Counted from the first letter of the stretch, positions 40,571-49,798 are shown. The stretch is DNA of 64,000 bases from an uncultured bacterium (GCA_905215155.1 CAJMPJ010000005.1:58700-122699), one strand, 5' to 3'. Program-made: numbers and translations. The notes: a model not told the origin generated them from the letters alone.

Positions 40571-43495
40571 TTATGAGTGGAATAAGTTCTTCGTCTCTCC
40601 AAAGAGATCCTTATCCGCTGCGATTCTGTCTTCATTACCGATCACACAGAGACTTCCTGTGGCAAGAACTGCTTTTACAAGAGGTGCCAGTTTGCGGATG
40701 TCTTCCTGTGTGGCATTTAATACTTCTTCCCGCTCCTTTGCCATCATCTCCTGGTCCACTCCGGATAAATAGGCAGAAAGGCCCCTGTTGCCTCTGGTAG
40801 AAGGGGGATATGGAACGTCCATGTCACTGATGGTACCAATGACATATTTGGTCATGTCGCGGTCCTCTACCTGGAAGTTCTCCAGATACTCCACGACCCC
40901 TTCATAGACCTGATTGGTCTCCTTTAAATTCGGGTCGCGGTAGGAAGCAAAATAACCTTCCCCGGATCGGCCGAAACCGCTCATACAGCCGTATGCCCCG
41001 CCTTTGACTCTTAAATTGATCCAAAGATAATCATAGCTTAGAATCACCTTTAAGATTTTAAGGGCGCCGGTATATTCCTCCCCGCTTCCCAAAAATGAGC
41101 CGCATCTGGCTACATAATTGACCTGAGACGCCGTGGCAAAGCCCTCGTTTCTGTTGCCGGCCGGAAAGATAAACGGATAGCGTTTTTCTGTTCCCCCTGG
41201 CAGTACCTCGGTCAGCTTTTTCATGGCATCAGGAAGAAGCTTGTACCCTTCTTCATCTGCCGTATAGCTGACAAGCATATTGCCGGTGGTGAAAAGCTTC
41301 TCCATGACGGATTTAAAACGTGCAATAATAGCCTGTTTGTCGGACGCATATTCTTTTTCCAGCTTCTCAAGAAATTCATAATATCCGATTCCTCCGGTCA
41401 AATCATTGTAAGCGGCGGTGGCGGAAAAATAGGAGGTGGCTCTTGCAACCGCTGCGGAATGGCAGGCTCCTTCCAGCTTCATCCTTGCCCTGGACCTTGT
41501 TTCACTGATCACTTCTCCCACCCGCTTTTCATCATCCAGAATGGAACGGGTCAGGATTTCCGCAAGAATGGAAAAACCGAATTCCAGCTTATCATAAAGC
41601 ACTCTTGCGCTGGCCACAAAGAATCCCTTAAACGCTCCCTTGTTGACTAAATCCGGGTAAGAGGTCACGCTGAAGCTCACACCTCCGCTGTTTAAATGAA
41701 TCTCACTGGTCAAGTCTCCATATGAGAAATTTTCCGTATTCACATAGCCAAGCAGGGATTTTAAAAATCCCACATAAGGCAGATCCTCCACGGGCACCGC
41801 GGAAGTATCAAACAGGACCTTTAAATAGCCGATGCCGGAGGTAAACATGTCATGGTGAATGACCTTGATCCCGTGAGCCTCTTTTTCTGCCCAGATGATT
41901 TCTTCGGGTTCCCTGCTGATATCCTCTCTGCGAAGCATGGGGATCTTTTCCAAATCCTTCTGGGGAGACGGTGATTCCTGATATTCCCTGAGAGCATGGG
42001 TCTGTTCCACCAAATGCCTGATCTCAGATTCGGAAAGCGAAGCTTTGTAGGCCGCCAGTTTTCCGGCTGTCTTTTCGTCTTCCTCTGCGGTCAAGTTCTT
42101 TTTGGGGCTTACGGTGATCACTGCCTCAAACGGATTATCCAGAAGATATTCCCGGATGAGCTGTTCAAAATATCCGTCATCCACCACTTTTTTCAAATAA
42201 TCAAAGGTTTCCTGATATTCCAGATGTGTCATCGGGTCTCCGTCATAGAGCCAGCTGTCCAAACACTGAAGGCCGTACATCAGTCCTTTGGGGGCTGAGC
42301 CGTAATCTGCTTCCCGGTAACGGAATTCATAATAATTCATTCCTGCTTTTAAGCTTTTCCGGTTAATCCCTTCATCCGCAAGCTTTCTTAACGTACCTTT
42401 TACCACAGCAAGGAATTCTCCCTTTTGATCCGGATTGGCATTCTTTGCAATAACAGAGAAATAAGGCTGTAAAATCCCGCTGTCATAGCCCCCCAGGATA
42501 TCCTGTCCGATTCCTGCATCAATCAGCGCCTGCTTTAACGGTGCACCCGGCGCATCAAGCAGCGTGTACTCTAAGATCTGGAATGCCACGTAATGCTTTG
42601 GATCTAAGTTGTTGCCCGTAACCGTATTGATGGATAGATATGTGGCATTCTCTTCCGACTCGCCTTCCGTGATGGAATAATAAGTCTCCGCTTCCACCGG
42701 TTTTTCAAACGGTTTCTGGCTTTTGATCCTGGAATCAATGGAAATTTCATCATAATGGCTTAAATATTCCTCATCCAGCCAGGTAAGCTTCTCTGCCATA
42801 TCCATATCGCCGTAAAGATAAATATAGCTGTTGGAGGGGTGATAATATTTTCTATGGAAATCCAAAAAATCTTCATAGGTAAGATCCGGAATAAATGCAG
42901 GATCACCTCCGGACTCCTGTCCATAACAGCTGTCCGGAAACAGGACCTTTCTGGTAAAGCGGTCAAGCACTTCCTCAGGAGAAGAAAAAGCCCCTTTCAT
43001 CTCATTGTATACAACACCGTTGTAAATCAGATCTGCTTCCGGGTTTTCCAGCTCATAATGCCAGCCTTCCTGCATAAATATCTTTGGTTCCCTGTAAATG
43101 TTCGGATGCAGCACCGCATCCATATAAACGTTCATTAAATTCTGAAAATCCTTTTCATTGCAGCTGGCCACCGGATACACGGTCTTATCCGGGTAAGTCA
43201 TGGCGTTTAGAAAGGTATTCAAAGAACCTTTTACCAATTCCACAAAAGGATCTTTTAAAGGAAACTTATCCGACCCGCAAAGCACACTGTGTTCCAGTAT
43301 GTGTGCCACTCCGGTACTGTCCGCGGGCGGAGTACGGAATCCGATGGAAAACACCTTGTTATCGTCGTCACAGGATACGGCAAAGATTCTTGCTCCGCTT
43401 TTTTTGTGACGGAGCACGCGGCCCGTAGCTTGAATTTCCTTAATTTCTTTTTCTTCGACAACCTCATAGGCTGCCAGGTTATTTAATTTATTCAT
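40571..43495 (-). CDS. M16C family zinc protease (presequence-protease-like)
   Basis: A 974-residue insulinase-superfamily peptidase. The inverted zinc motif is HILEHSVLCG (HxxEH; residues about 65-74), and the third ligand Glu lies about 75 residues later in YNGVVYNEMKGAFSSP. The region GSLNTFLNAMTYPDKTVYPVASCNEKDF is characteristic of the M16C branch (PreP, Cym1, and bacterial relatives of about 970 residues). Four homologous domains form a chamber that degrades peptides of up to about 60 residues. No signal peptide is present, so it acts in the cytoplasm. It heads the operon with era and recO; GCAGGAGGAATAAACAAAGA precedes the start. Confidence 0.94.
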   Translation of the reverse strand: MNKLNNLAAYEVVEEKEIKEIQATGRVLRHKKSGARIFAVSCDDDNKVFSIGFRTPPADSTGVAHILEHSVLCGSDKFPLKDPFVELVKGSLNTFLNAMTYPDKTVYPVASCNEKDFQNLMNVYMDAVLHPNIYREPKIFMQEGWHYELENPEADLIYNGVVYNEMKGAFSSPEEVLDRFTRKVLFPDSCYGQESGGDPAFIPDLTYEDFLDFHRKYYHPSNSYIYLYGDMDMAEKLTWLDEEYLSHYDEISIDSRIKSQKPFEKPVEAETYYSITEGESEENATYLSINTVTGNNLDPKHYVAFQILEYTLLDAPGAPLKQALIDAGIGQDILGGYDSGILQPYFSVIAKNANPDQKGEFLAVVKGTLRKLADEGINRKSLKAGMNYYEFRYREADYGSAPKGLMYGLQCLDSWLYDGDPMTHLEYQETFDYLKKVVDDGYFEQLIREYLLDNPFEAVITVSPKKNLTAEEDEKTAGKLAAYKASLSESEIRHLVEQTHALREYQESPSPQKDLEKIPMLRREDISREPEEIIWAEKEAHGIKVIHHDMFTSGIGYLKVLFDTSAVPVEDLPYVGFLKSLLGYVNTENFSYGDLTSEIHLNSGGVSFSVTSYPDLVNKGAFKGFFVASARVLYDKLEFGFSILAEILTRSILDDEKRVGEVISETRSRARMKLEGACHSAAVARATSYFSATAAYNDLTGGIGYYEFLEKLEKEYASDKQAIIARFKSVMEKLFTTGNMLVSYTADEEGYKLLPDAMKKLTEVLPGGTEKRYPFIFPAGNRNEGFATASQVNYVARCGSFLGSGEEYTGALKILKVILSYDYLWINLRVKGGAYGCMSGFGRSGEGYFASYRDPNLKETNQVYEGVVEYLENFQVEDRDMTKYVIGTISDMDVPYPPSTRGNRGLSAYLSGVDQEMMAKEREEVLNATQEDIRKLAPLVKAVLATGSLCVIGNEDRIAADKDLFGETKNLFHS

Positions 43496-43528
43496 TCTTT
43501 GTTTATTCCTCCTGCAAAACAGTATTAT

Positions 43529-44350
43529 TTACATATTGCCCACTAATTTGTCTTTTAATATTGCAGCACACTCTCTTACGCAAAAGTGCACAAAAAGAAT
43601 GGGGTCCGATTCGCAGGAAATCCCGTAAATATCGGGAATCCCCCATTTCTTTGCAATCTGCTGGGCGCGGAATACATGAAAATCACTGGTCAATACTCCG
43701 ATCTTAATCGGTTTATCCGGAACCAGTTCAAAAGTGCCGGGATCCATGAAAACGGGATTTTTCTGATTCCTTGCCTTCTTTTTCTCCTGATCCTCTTCGA
43801 TGGCCACACGGCTGTATGCTATGTTTTCTACCGTACTGTGAGAACGCATCTCCAAAATCAGCTGTTCTTCTCTCACGCCGTTAAATACCAGGTAGTCTCT
43901 CATCGCCTCTGCCTCACTGACCGGCTCATCGTCTCCTTGTGCTCCGGAAAGAACCAGAATGGTTCCGGGATTTTCATCCAGGTATTCCATGGCTTTATCC
44001 AGACGTTTTTTTAATGATTTGCTGATTCCGGTCTCTTTGACTCTGGCTCCCAATACGATCACATAGTCGAGTCTTGATGTATCACGGACAGTCACTCCCG
44101 TAAATACCAAAATTTCCACTACGGTAAATACAAGAACCGCGGTACAGCAAACGGTCACCACCGACACCGGCAGCCATAAAGGAACTTTGTCCTTATGCCG
44201 CATATAGGCATCCCAGCCAATACCAAATAATACACAAATAGCCGCAAACACCAGCCAGATAACCGAAAAGGAAGTCGTTAATCCGGAATAAACAGCAATT
44301 ATGACATAATAGATCACACATAACGCAGCGATCAGCCATAAAATCCACAT
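43529..44350 (-). CDS. YdcF/ElyC family membrane protein (DUF218)
   Basis: A 273-residue protein starting at MWILWLIAALC, after GGAGGGCTTCCTATT. Three to four helices lie in the first 95 residues (YYVIIAVYSGLTTSF, VIWLVFAAICVLFGIG, VSVVTVCCTAVLVFTVVEILVF). A DUF218 domain then follows: DYVIVLGARVKETGISKSLKKRLDKA, LVLSGAQGDDEPVSEAEAMRDYL, RSHSTVENI and LTSDFHVFRAQQIAKKWG. The family is linked in enterobacteria to envelope polysaccharide or undecaprenyl-phosphate metabolism, but its reaction is not settled. It ends 34 bp before the M16C gene and has its own promoter. Confidence 0.88.
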   Translation of the reverse strand: MWILWLIAALCVIYYVIIAVYSGLTTSFSVIWLVFAAICVLFGIGWDAYMRHKDKVPLWLPVSVVTVCCTAVLVFTVVEILVFTGVTVRDTSRLDYVIVLGARVKETGISKSLKKRLDKAMEYLDENPGTILVLSGAQGDDEPVSEAEAMRDYLVFNGVREEQLILEMRSHSTVENIAYSRVAIEEDQEKKKARNQKNPVFMDPGTFELVPDKPIKIGVLTSDFHVFRAQQIAKKWGIPDIYGISCESDPILFVHFCVRECAAILKDKLVGNM

Positions 44351-44413
44351 AATAGGAAGCCCTCCGTTCTGCACGTTCTAAATCCAGGTAATTTCTGGGT
44401 AAAATACCTTTAT

Positions 44414-44442
44414 AGCATACCACAAAGACGCCATTTCTACAA
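44414..44442 (-). promoter_or_regulatory. Promoter of the ydcF-like gene and downstream operon
   Basis: Minus strand: -35 TTGTAG (44437-44442), 17-bp spacer, -10 TATGCT (44414-44419), about 65 bp before the start. Confidence 0.5.
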
Positions 44443-44482
44443 CTGCCACAAAAAATACTGCTGTCAGGCATTGGCAAACGAA

Positions 44483-44529
44483 AAAGCCAGATAAGACAAT
44501 GATCAAACGTTGTTGTCTACCTGGCTTTT
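44483..44529 (-). terminator. Terminator of the U32 peptidase operon
   Basis: Stem AAAAGCCAG-GTAGACA / TGTCTTAT-CTGGCTTT (44514-44529 and 44483-44498) followed by T residues, a few bases after the U32 gene stop at 44534. Confidence 0.8.
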
Positions 44530-44533
44530 GGGA

Positions 44534-45775
44534 TTATTCTTTCTCTTCGTCCATCTCACTTCGGCGCAGAATGTCATACTGCTTCATATCCACCCCCAAA
44601 TCCACGTAGATGATCTGTCTGGCATGAGGAGCACTTTCCTGAGGAACGCCCTCTTCATTATAGATCGCCTTTACTACGGCTTCGATATTCCTGCCATCAG
44701 GCTTCATGACCTCGATGGTCTCTCCTACGCTGAATTTGTTCTTCTGCTCGATCCGGGCATAGCCTCTTTCATCAATGGATTCAATGGTTCCGATATAAGT
44801 GTAATTTTTCACATAGGTATTGCTGTCATAGATCTGTGTGCTGGAATCTGCCTTGCCAAAATAAAATCCGGTGGTAAACTCCCGATAGGTACATTTGCCG
44901 ATCTCAGAACGATACCAGTCCATATTCTCTTCATAGAGCCTGGGATCTTTTTTATAATCTTCAATGGCTTTCCGGTAAGTCCTTGCCACAGTCGCCACAT
45001 ACAAGGCAGTCTTCATACGGCCTTCGATCTTAAAGCTGTCGATCCCGGCATCAATCATCTCCGGAATGTGTTCGATCATGCAGAGATCCTTGGAATTAAA
45101 GATATAAGTACCCCGTTCATTTTCATAAACCGGCATATATTCTCCGGGACGCTGTTCCTCCACAATGGAATATTTCCAGCGGCATGGGTGGGTGCAGGCG
45201 CCCTGGTTTGCATCTCTTCCTGCCATAAAGTTACTGAGCAGACACCGGCCGGAATAGGAAATGCACATAGCTCCATGCATAAAGCTTTCAATCTCCATAT
45301 CCTCCGGAATCCGGCTGCGGATTTCCTTGATCTCCGCAAGAGAAAGCTCTCTGGCAGTAACCACACGCTTGGCCCCAAGCTGATACCAGAACAGATAAGT
45401 TCCGTAGTTGGTATTATTGGCCTGGGTGCTGATGTGGATCTCCATATCCGGAATGATGCGCTTTGCAATGGCAAAAACACCCGGATCGGATATGATCAGG
45501 GCATCCGGATTGATATCCTTTAATTCTTTAAAATATTCCTCCACTCCCGGAAGGTCATCATTATGTGCCAGAATGTTGGCTGTAATATATACCTTTACTC
45601 CGCGTTCGTGGGCAAACGCAATGCCCTCGCGGATTTCATCCTGTGTAAAATTCTTGGCCTTGGCACGGAGTCCAAAGGCTTCTCCTCCCAGGTAAACAGC
45701 GTCGGCGCCGTAAACCACTGCGGTCTTTAATACGTCTAAGCTGCCTGCCGGGACCAAAAGTTCCGTCTTTCTCAT
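44534..45775 (-). CDS. Peptidase U32 family protein
   Basis: A 413-residue protein of the U32 (collagenase-like) family. It begins KTELLVPAGSLDVLKTAVVYGADAVYLGGE (the N-terminal barrel signature). The family motif ESFMHGAMCISYSGRCLLSNFMAGRDANQGACTHPCRW lies near 165-202 and carries the Cys residues now thought to hold an iron-sulphur cluster. FNSKDLCMIEHIPEMIDAGIDSFKIEGRMK follows. Recent work ties U32 relatives (RlhA, TrhP, UbiU/V) to RNA hydroxylation rather than proteolysis; this one is closest in layout to TrhP-type tRNA U34 hydroxylation proteins, which is an inference. An O-methyltransferase of the TrmR type lies 19 bp upstream, which fits a joint tRNA modification role. Confidence 0.9.
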   Translation of the reverse strand: MRKTELLVPAGSLDVLKTAVVYGADAVYLGGEAFGLRAKAKNFTQDEIREGIAFAHERGVKVYITANILAHNDDLPGVEEYFKELKDINPDALIISDPGVFAIAKRIIPDMEIHISTQANNTNYGTYLFWYQLGAKRVVTARELSLAEIKEIRSRIPEDMEIESFMHGAMCISYSGRCLLSNFMAGRDANQGACTHPCRWKYSIVEEQRPGEYMPVYENERGTYIFNSKDLCMIEHIPEMIDAGIDSFKIEGRMKTALYVATVARTYRKAIEDYKKDPRLYEENMDWYRSEIGKCTYREFTTGFYFGKADSSTQIYDSNTYVKNYTYIGTIESIDERGYARIEQKNKFSVGETIEVMKPDGRNIEAVVKAIYNEEGVPQESAPHARQIIYVDLGVDMKQYDILRRSEMDEEKE

Positions 45776-45794
45776 GAAACTCCTCTCTCGTGTT

Positions 45795-46436
45795 TTACTT
45801 TTTTATGCTAACAGTAATTCCGTCACCGATGGGAACGATGGTGGTGGTTAGAAGCGGAGAATGTTTCAATTCGTATAAATATTCCCGCATCCGCCCGTGA
45901 ATGGTACGGTTTCGGCGTTCCACCGCATAACGGGATTCCACGATGTCCCCATCCTGAAGAACATTGTCCGAAATGAGCATACCACCGGTTCTCATCAATT
46001 CTAAAATTCTCGGAAGCCAGGCCAGATACTGCCCCTTGGCCGCATCCATAAAGACAAGGTCAAAGGGGCCGGTAAGCCCCTTTAACAGTTCCTCTGCATC
46101 TCCTTCCAATAAGGTAATGCGTTTCGTTTCCCCCGCCTTTTCAAAATTGCTTCTGGCTTCCGGTATTCTTTTTTCATATTTTTCTATGGTTGTGATATGG
46201 CAGTCGAAAGCCATGACCTCCGCCATCAAAAGGGTAGAATATCCGACTGCGGTTCCTACCTCTAAGATGGCTTTTGGATTCATGGCTGCTGTCATGGTCT
46301 TTAAGAAGGCAGCCGTCTCCTCTCTTATGACAGGGACTCCATTCTGCCTCGCTTTTTTACCGATCTCATGGATCAGAGGGGATTCCTCCGGTTCCAGAGA
46401 TCTGATATAATCGGTAATTCGGTCATTGACGATCAT
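45795..46436 (-). CDS. SAM-dependent O-methyltransferase (TrmR-like)
   Basis: A 213-residue class I methyltransferase starting at MIVNDRITDYI. The site for this start lies in GAGGAAGAGGAAGAAAAG, the codons of a Glu run ending the previous gene. The SAM-binding core is ILEVGTAVGYSTLLMAEVM (motif I, about 60-78), followed by ITTIEKYEKRI, LVFMDAAKGQYLAWLP with the metal-binding Asp, and ISDNVLQDGDIV. The layout matches catechol O-methyltransferase-like proteins and B. subtilis TrmR, which methylates 5-hydroxyuridine at tRNA position 34. The neighbouring U32 protein could make that hydroxyuridine. The start overlaps the MltG-like gene by 14 bp. Confidence 0.88.
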   Translation of the reverse strand: MIVNDRITDYIRSLEPEESPLIHEIGKKARQNGVPVIREETAAFLKTMTAAMNPKAILEVGTAVGYSTLLMAEVMAFDCHITTIEKYEKRIPEARSNFEKAGETKRITLLEGDAEELLKGLTGPFDLVFMDAAKGQYLAWLPRILELMRTGGMLISDNVLQDGDIVESRYAVERRNRTIHGRMREYLYELKHSPLLTTTIVPIGDGITVSIKK

Positions 46437-46833
46437 TCTTTTCTTCCTCTTCCTCTTCCTCTGTATTCTCATTCATCATCTGAAGAATATCCCTGGAGGT
46501 CATGGAAGTGTTTAACGTATAGCTTCCCGGATTGATCTTATAATTAAAAAACTTCGCCTGTATGATAAAGGAATATTCGTTTGCAATCAGGCCCTTGTCC
46601 TTTAAAAGTTTTGCCACACCAGCAACGGAAGTGCCCTTGTCTATGGTAATATTCTTATCCTGTCCAGGCTCCTCTTCCACGGCTGATGCATAGAAAATTT
46701 GGTGGCCGAACTCATAGCCCCTTGTAATTCCTTCATAAAGGAAGAGGATCATAAGGGCAAAAACGATCAGCCTTATGGACAGGGCAATAATCGCTCCTGT
46801 TATTTTATTGATCTCTTTTGTTGTCCGGCTCAT
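46423..46833 (-). CDS. Short MltG/YceG-like membrane protein without catalytic domain
   Basis: A 136-residue protein with one N-terminal membrane helix (about 20-42, IRLIVFALMILFLYEGI). An extracellular LysM-like module related to the N-terminal part of MltG (YceG) follows: IDKGTSVAGVAKLLKDKGLIANEYSFIIQAKFFNYKINPGSYTLNTSMTSRDILQMM, in which INPGSYTLNTSMT is most telling. Full MltG is about 340 residues and cuts nascent peptidoglycan with a Glu in its second domain; that domain is absent here. It may bind wall or regulate. A run of Glu codons ends the gene and supplies the ribosome site of the methyltransferase. Start preceded by AAAGGAATGGAAATTT. Confidence 0.8.
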   Translation of the reverse strand: MSRTTKEINKITGAIIALSIRLIVFALMILFLYEGITRGYEFGHQIFYASAVEEEPGQDKNITIDKGTSVAGVAKLLKDKGLIANEYSFIIQAKFFNYKINPGSYTLNTSMTSRDILQMMNENTEEEEEEEKNDRQ

Positions 46834-46882
46834 AAATTTCCATTCCTTTCATGGTAAAGGCACGGTTATTCTTCGCTTATTC

Positions 46883-48550
46883 CTACACTTCCATAATAAT
46901 GGGAAGAATCATCGGATTGCGCTTCATTCTCTTCCACAGGAAGTCACTTAAGCTGTCTCTGATGATGTTTTTTATTTTGCCCCAATCATTGATATGACGG
47001 TCCAGACAGTCCTGGACAGCATCATTGACGATTCCTCTTGCTTCCTCCATTAAATCTTCGGATTCCCTTACATAAACAAAACCTCTGGATACAATATCCG
47101 GTCCGGCCAAAAGCTGGTTGGAGTATTTCTCCAGTGTCAGAACCACTACAATGATTCCGTTCTGTGCAAGATTCTGTCTGTCTCTCAATACAATATTTCC
47201 AACGTCTCCAACACCCAGACCATCCACAAGGATCGCTCCCGCCTGCACATGGTCAACGATCTTACAGGATTCCTGGCTTAATTCCACCACGTCACCGGAA
47301 GACATAATGATAATATTTTCCTTCGGTGTTCCCATGGCCTGGACCAGATTTTTCTGAGCCATCAAATGCCTGTATTCTCCGTGAACAGGGATGGAATACT
47401 TGGGGCGGACCAGGGCATACATCAGCTTGATCTCCTCCTGGCACGCATGTCCAGATACATGGGTATCCTCACAGATTACCTCAGCTCCCTTCATAGAAAG
47501 CTCATTCACCACCTTGGAAACGGCCTTTTCATTGCCTGGGATCGGGTTGGAGCTCAATATAATCACATCGTTTGGCTTGATGGATATCTTTTTATGGGTG
47601 CTGCTTGCCATACGGGAAAGCGCTGCCATGGATTCTCCCTGGCTTCCTGTTGTAATAAGAACGGTCTGCTCATCAGGATAATTCTTAAGCTGGTCGATAT
47701 CAATCAGCGTTCCTTCCGGAATGTTAATATAGCCAAGCTCACTGGCTGTACCAATGACATTGACCATACTACGCCCCTCTACCACGACCTTACGTCCGTA
47801 TTTTGCCGCAGAGTTAATGACCTGCTGCACCCGGTCCACGTTAGACGCAAAGGTGGCAACGATAATACGGTTGCTCTTATGATCTGCAAATATATTGTCA
47901 AATGCTTTTCCTACGGTCTTCTCCGAAGGCGTAAACCCGGGCCTTACCGCATTGGTGCTGTCGCACAAAAGGGCCAAAACCCCTTTCTTGCCAAGCTCTG
48001 CAAAACGCTCAAGATCTGCGATTTCCCCAAATACGGGGGTATAATCAATCTTAAAGTCACCGGTATGGAGAATCACGCCAGCCGGAGAGAAGATCGCCAG
48101 TGCAGAAGCATCTGCAATGCTGTGATTGGTCTTGATGAATTCAATACGGAAGCAGCCTAAGTTGATGGACTGTCCGTGCTTGATCACCTTTCTCTTCGTG
48201 TTCTTTAAAAGGTTATGTTCTTTTAACTTATTCTCAATGAGACCAATGGTCAGCTTTGTACCGTATACCGGAACATTGATTTCCTTTAAAATATAAGGGA
48301 GGGCACCGATGTGGTCCTCATGTCCGTGGGTGATTACAAAGCCCTTCACCTTTTCAATATTCTGTTTCAAATAGGAAACATCCGGTATCACCAGGTCGAT
48401 TCCCAGCATGTCATCGGTAGGAAATGCAAGTCCGCAGTCTACAACAATGATGCTGTCTTCGCATTCAAAAGCAGTGATATTCATACCAATCTGCTCCATT
48501 CCGCCTAAGGGAATGATTTTAACTTTCGCATTCATGTCTTGTTTTTTCAA
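46883..48550 (-). CDS. rnj: Ribonuclease J
   Basis: A 555-residue metallo-beta-lactamase/beta-CASP ribonuclease with 5'-3' exo- and endonuclease activity in RNA decay and rRNA processing. Metal site: THGHEDHIGALPY (about 74-86) and LHTGDFKIDY. The beta-CASP part has VRPGFTPSEKTVG and IIVATFASNVDRVQQVI; HVSGHACQEEI and PVHGEYRHLMAQ give motif C. The start is TTG at 48550, six bases after GGAGGT; an ATG five codons on would lie 21 bases away from the site. A C-terminal dimer domain is present. It heads the RNase J - MltG-like - methyltransferase - U32 series. Confidence 0.96.
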   Translation of the reverse strand: MKKQDMNAKVKIIPLGGMEQIGMNITAFECEDSIIVVDCGLAFPTDDMLGIDLVIPDVSYLKQNIEKVKGFVITHGHEDHIGALPYILKEINVPVYGTKLTIGLIENKLKEHNLLKNTKRKVIKHGQSINLGCFRIEFIKTNHSIADASALAIFSPAGVILHTGDFKIDYTPVFGEIADLERFAELGKKGVLALLCDSTNAVRPGFTPSEKTVGKAFDNIFADHKSNRIIVATFASNVDRVQQVINSAAKYGRKVVVEGRSMVNVIGTASELGYINIPEGTLIDIDQLKNYPDEQTVLITTGSQGESMAALSRMASSTHKKISIKPNDVIILSSNPIPGNEKAVSKVVNELSMKGAEVICEDTHVSGHACQEEIKLMYALVRPKYSIPVHGEYRHLMAQKNLVQAMGTPKENIIIMSSGDVVELSQESCKIVDHVQAGAILVDGLGVGDVGNIVLRDRQNLAQNGIIVVVLTLEKYSNQLLAGPDIVSRGFVYVRESEDLMEEARGIVNDAVQDCLDRHINDWGKIKNIIRDSLSDFLWKRMKRNPMILPIIMEV

Positions 48551-48585
48551 TCTTTTACCTCCATTTTATCATTTTCCGCTCTGTT

Positions 48586-48957
48586 CTATCTCCATTGTCT
48601 CCCGGCATTCATGGAATACCCGTAGAGCTTTGCTTCACGAGCCGCTTCTAAAAATTCGGCAAATCAAGAAGTGCCTGCTCCAGAGTATCTGGCAAGTCGC
48701 CTTGGAAAAAATACGTTTCCGCATCGGCTGCAAATTGCATGATGATGATGTCCGGACTCACGATCCAAGCCCCCAGTTTACAGCGGGCAACCCCATCGTC
48801 AAAAAAACCTTATGAATGGCTGATTTATCCGCCAGCACCTGCACACTCCTGTCACTTACGGCAAGTCCGGTCTCCGGATTCTGCTGCAGTCCAGCTCATA
48901 CATCTGCTCCGCAGTCAGACCTCGCTGTTCTATATAAGGCTTTTTAAGTACGCACCA
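48586..48957 (-). pseudogene. Decayed protein-coding gene with several frameshifts
   Basis: No open frame spans this gap, but pieces in different minus-strand frames read like one protein: KPYIEQRGLTAEQMYEL, then LQQNPETGLAVSDRSVQVL with ADKSAIHKVFLTMGLPAVNW, then a shift at a run of five G to GAWIVSPDIIIMQFAADAE, YFFQGDLPDTLEQALLDLP, and after a stop and a last shift FLEAAREAKLYGYSMNAGRQ. Codon choice is gene-like. I do not recognise the family. It lies between DUF1292 and RNase J, a place often held by a Fur-type gene in relatives; these fragments do not look like Fur. The reading is by eye and the number of shifts (three or more) is approximate. Confidence 0.55.
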
Positions 48958-49239
48958 TCATTTTTCAATATCTACATCCGCTCCGTCAAGCAGCTCGGAA
49001 AATATTTTAAATAAATAATCTATCTCGTTATCATCCTCTACAAACTCATACAAAGCATCGGATTCTTCCCGCTTTGACAAATCCTTTAAGATGTAACATT
49101 CTCCTTCTTCGTCATCATCTGCCGCATCGGTTACAAGCAGATAATTCACGCCATTAATTCTGGTCTCTTCCAGAACAAAAAAATCTACAGATTCCCCTGA
49201 ATCGGTTTCCAGGGTGATTTTCTTCTCTTCGCTGTTCAT
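48958..49239 (-). CDS. DUF1292 domain protein
   Basis: A 93-residue acidic cytoplasmic protein. The DUF1292 pattern is clear: [33 protein letters not shown], of which [17 protein letters not shown] is the core, then [19 protein letters not shown] and a closing helix [15 protein letters not shown]. The function of the family is unknown. Its genes regularly follow ruvX (yrrK) and ireB (yrzL) in Firmicutes, as here; the start overlaps ruvX by four bases (ATGA), so translation is coupled. Confidence 0.9.
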   Translation of the reverse strand: MNSEEKKITLETDSGESVDFFVLEETRINGVNYLLVTDAADDDEEGECYILKDLSKREESDALYEFVEDDNEIDYLFKIFSELLDGADVDIEK

Positions 49240-49670
49240 TCCTTATCTCCTGTTTTTAAGCTGTCTAAATAGCCTTGCAGAATCAGTCCTGCTGCCACCT
49301 TATCAATGACCGCTTTTCTGTTTTCCCGCCTTACTCCGCTTTCCATTAAAATCCGTTCCGATGCTACGGTAGTCAGCCTCTCATCCCAAAGGATAACAGG
49401 AAGCCCGGTCCGCCTTGTAAGCATCTCTTTAAACTGCTCCGTCTTTTCTGCCCGGTCACCTACCGTGTTATTCATATTCTTAGGATATCCCAAAACTATG
49501 GTTTCAATCTCAAATTCCCGAATCAGCTCTTCGATCCGGGCACAGGTTTTTCTCAGTTTATTCTCTTCTTCTCTCGTAATTGTCTCCACACCCTGGGCAG
49601 TTATACCCAACAGATCAGAAACTGCAACGCCTACAGTTCTAGAACCAAAATCCAGTCCCATGATTCTCAT
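49236..49670 (-). CDS. ruvX: RuvX/YqgF family RNase H-fold nuclease
   Basis: A 144-residue YqgF-family protein, annotated as putative pre-16S rRNA nuclease or Holliday junction resolvase. Marks: [19 protein letters not shown] (first catalytic Asp, residue 6), [26 protein letters not shown] and [15 protein letters not shown] (second and third acidic positions) and [18 protein letters not shown] with the last Asp. The length is typical. Preceded by GGAGAGTAAAAT. The known role in E. coli is trimming the 5' end of 16S rRNA. It is followed by DUF1292 with overlap and preceded by ireB after a 128-bp gap in which I see no gene. Confidence 0.95.
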   Translation of the reverse strand: MRIMGLDFGSRTVGVAVSDLLGITAQGVETITREEENKLRKTCARIEELIREFEIETIVLGYPKNMNNTVGDRAEKTEQFKEMLTRRTGLPVILWDERLTTVASERILMESGVRRENRKAVIDKVAAGLILQGYLDSLKTGDKE

Positions 49671-49798
49671 ATTTTACTCTCCACGTCAAATTTATGCAAC
49701 AAAATGAAGCTGGTGCGCAGCCAACTGTATAAAAACAAACTGCCAGAATCCGCCTGTTCCACTTCATCTGACAGCTAGACTTAAGATTATCCACGTCG

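Noticed and set aside
44510..45523. 337-codon plus-strand frame
   Set aside because: It lies antisense to the U32 gene, which has strong family motifs; the frame has no ribosome site and its translation is low-complexity with no known domain.
47366..48160. 264-codon plus-strand frame
   Set aside because: Antisense to RNase J; no start signal or domain.
49671..49798. Possible short minus-strand peptide between ireB and ruvX
   Set aside because: The ATG has no ribosome site and the frame runs into ruvX out of phase.
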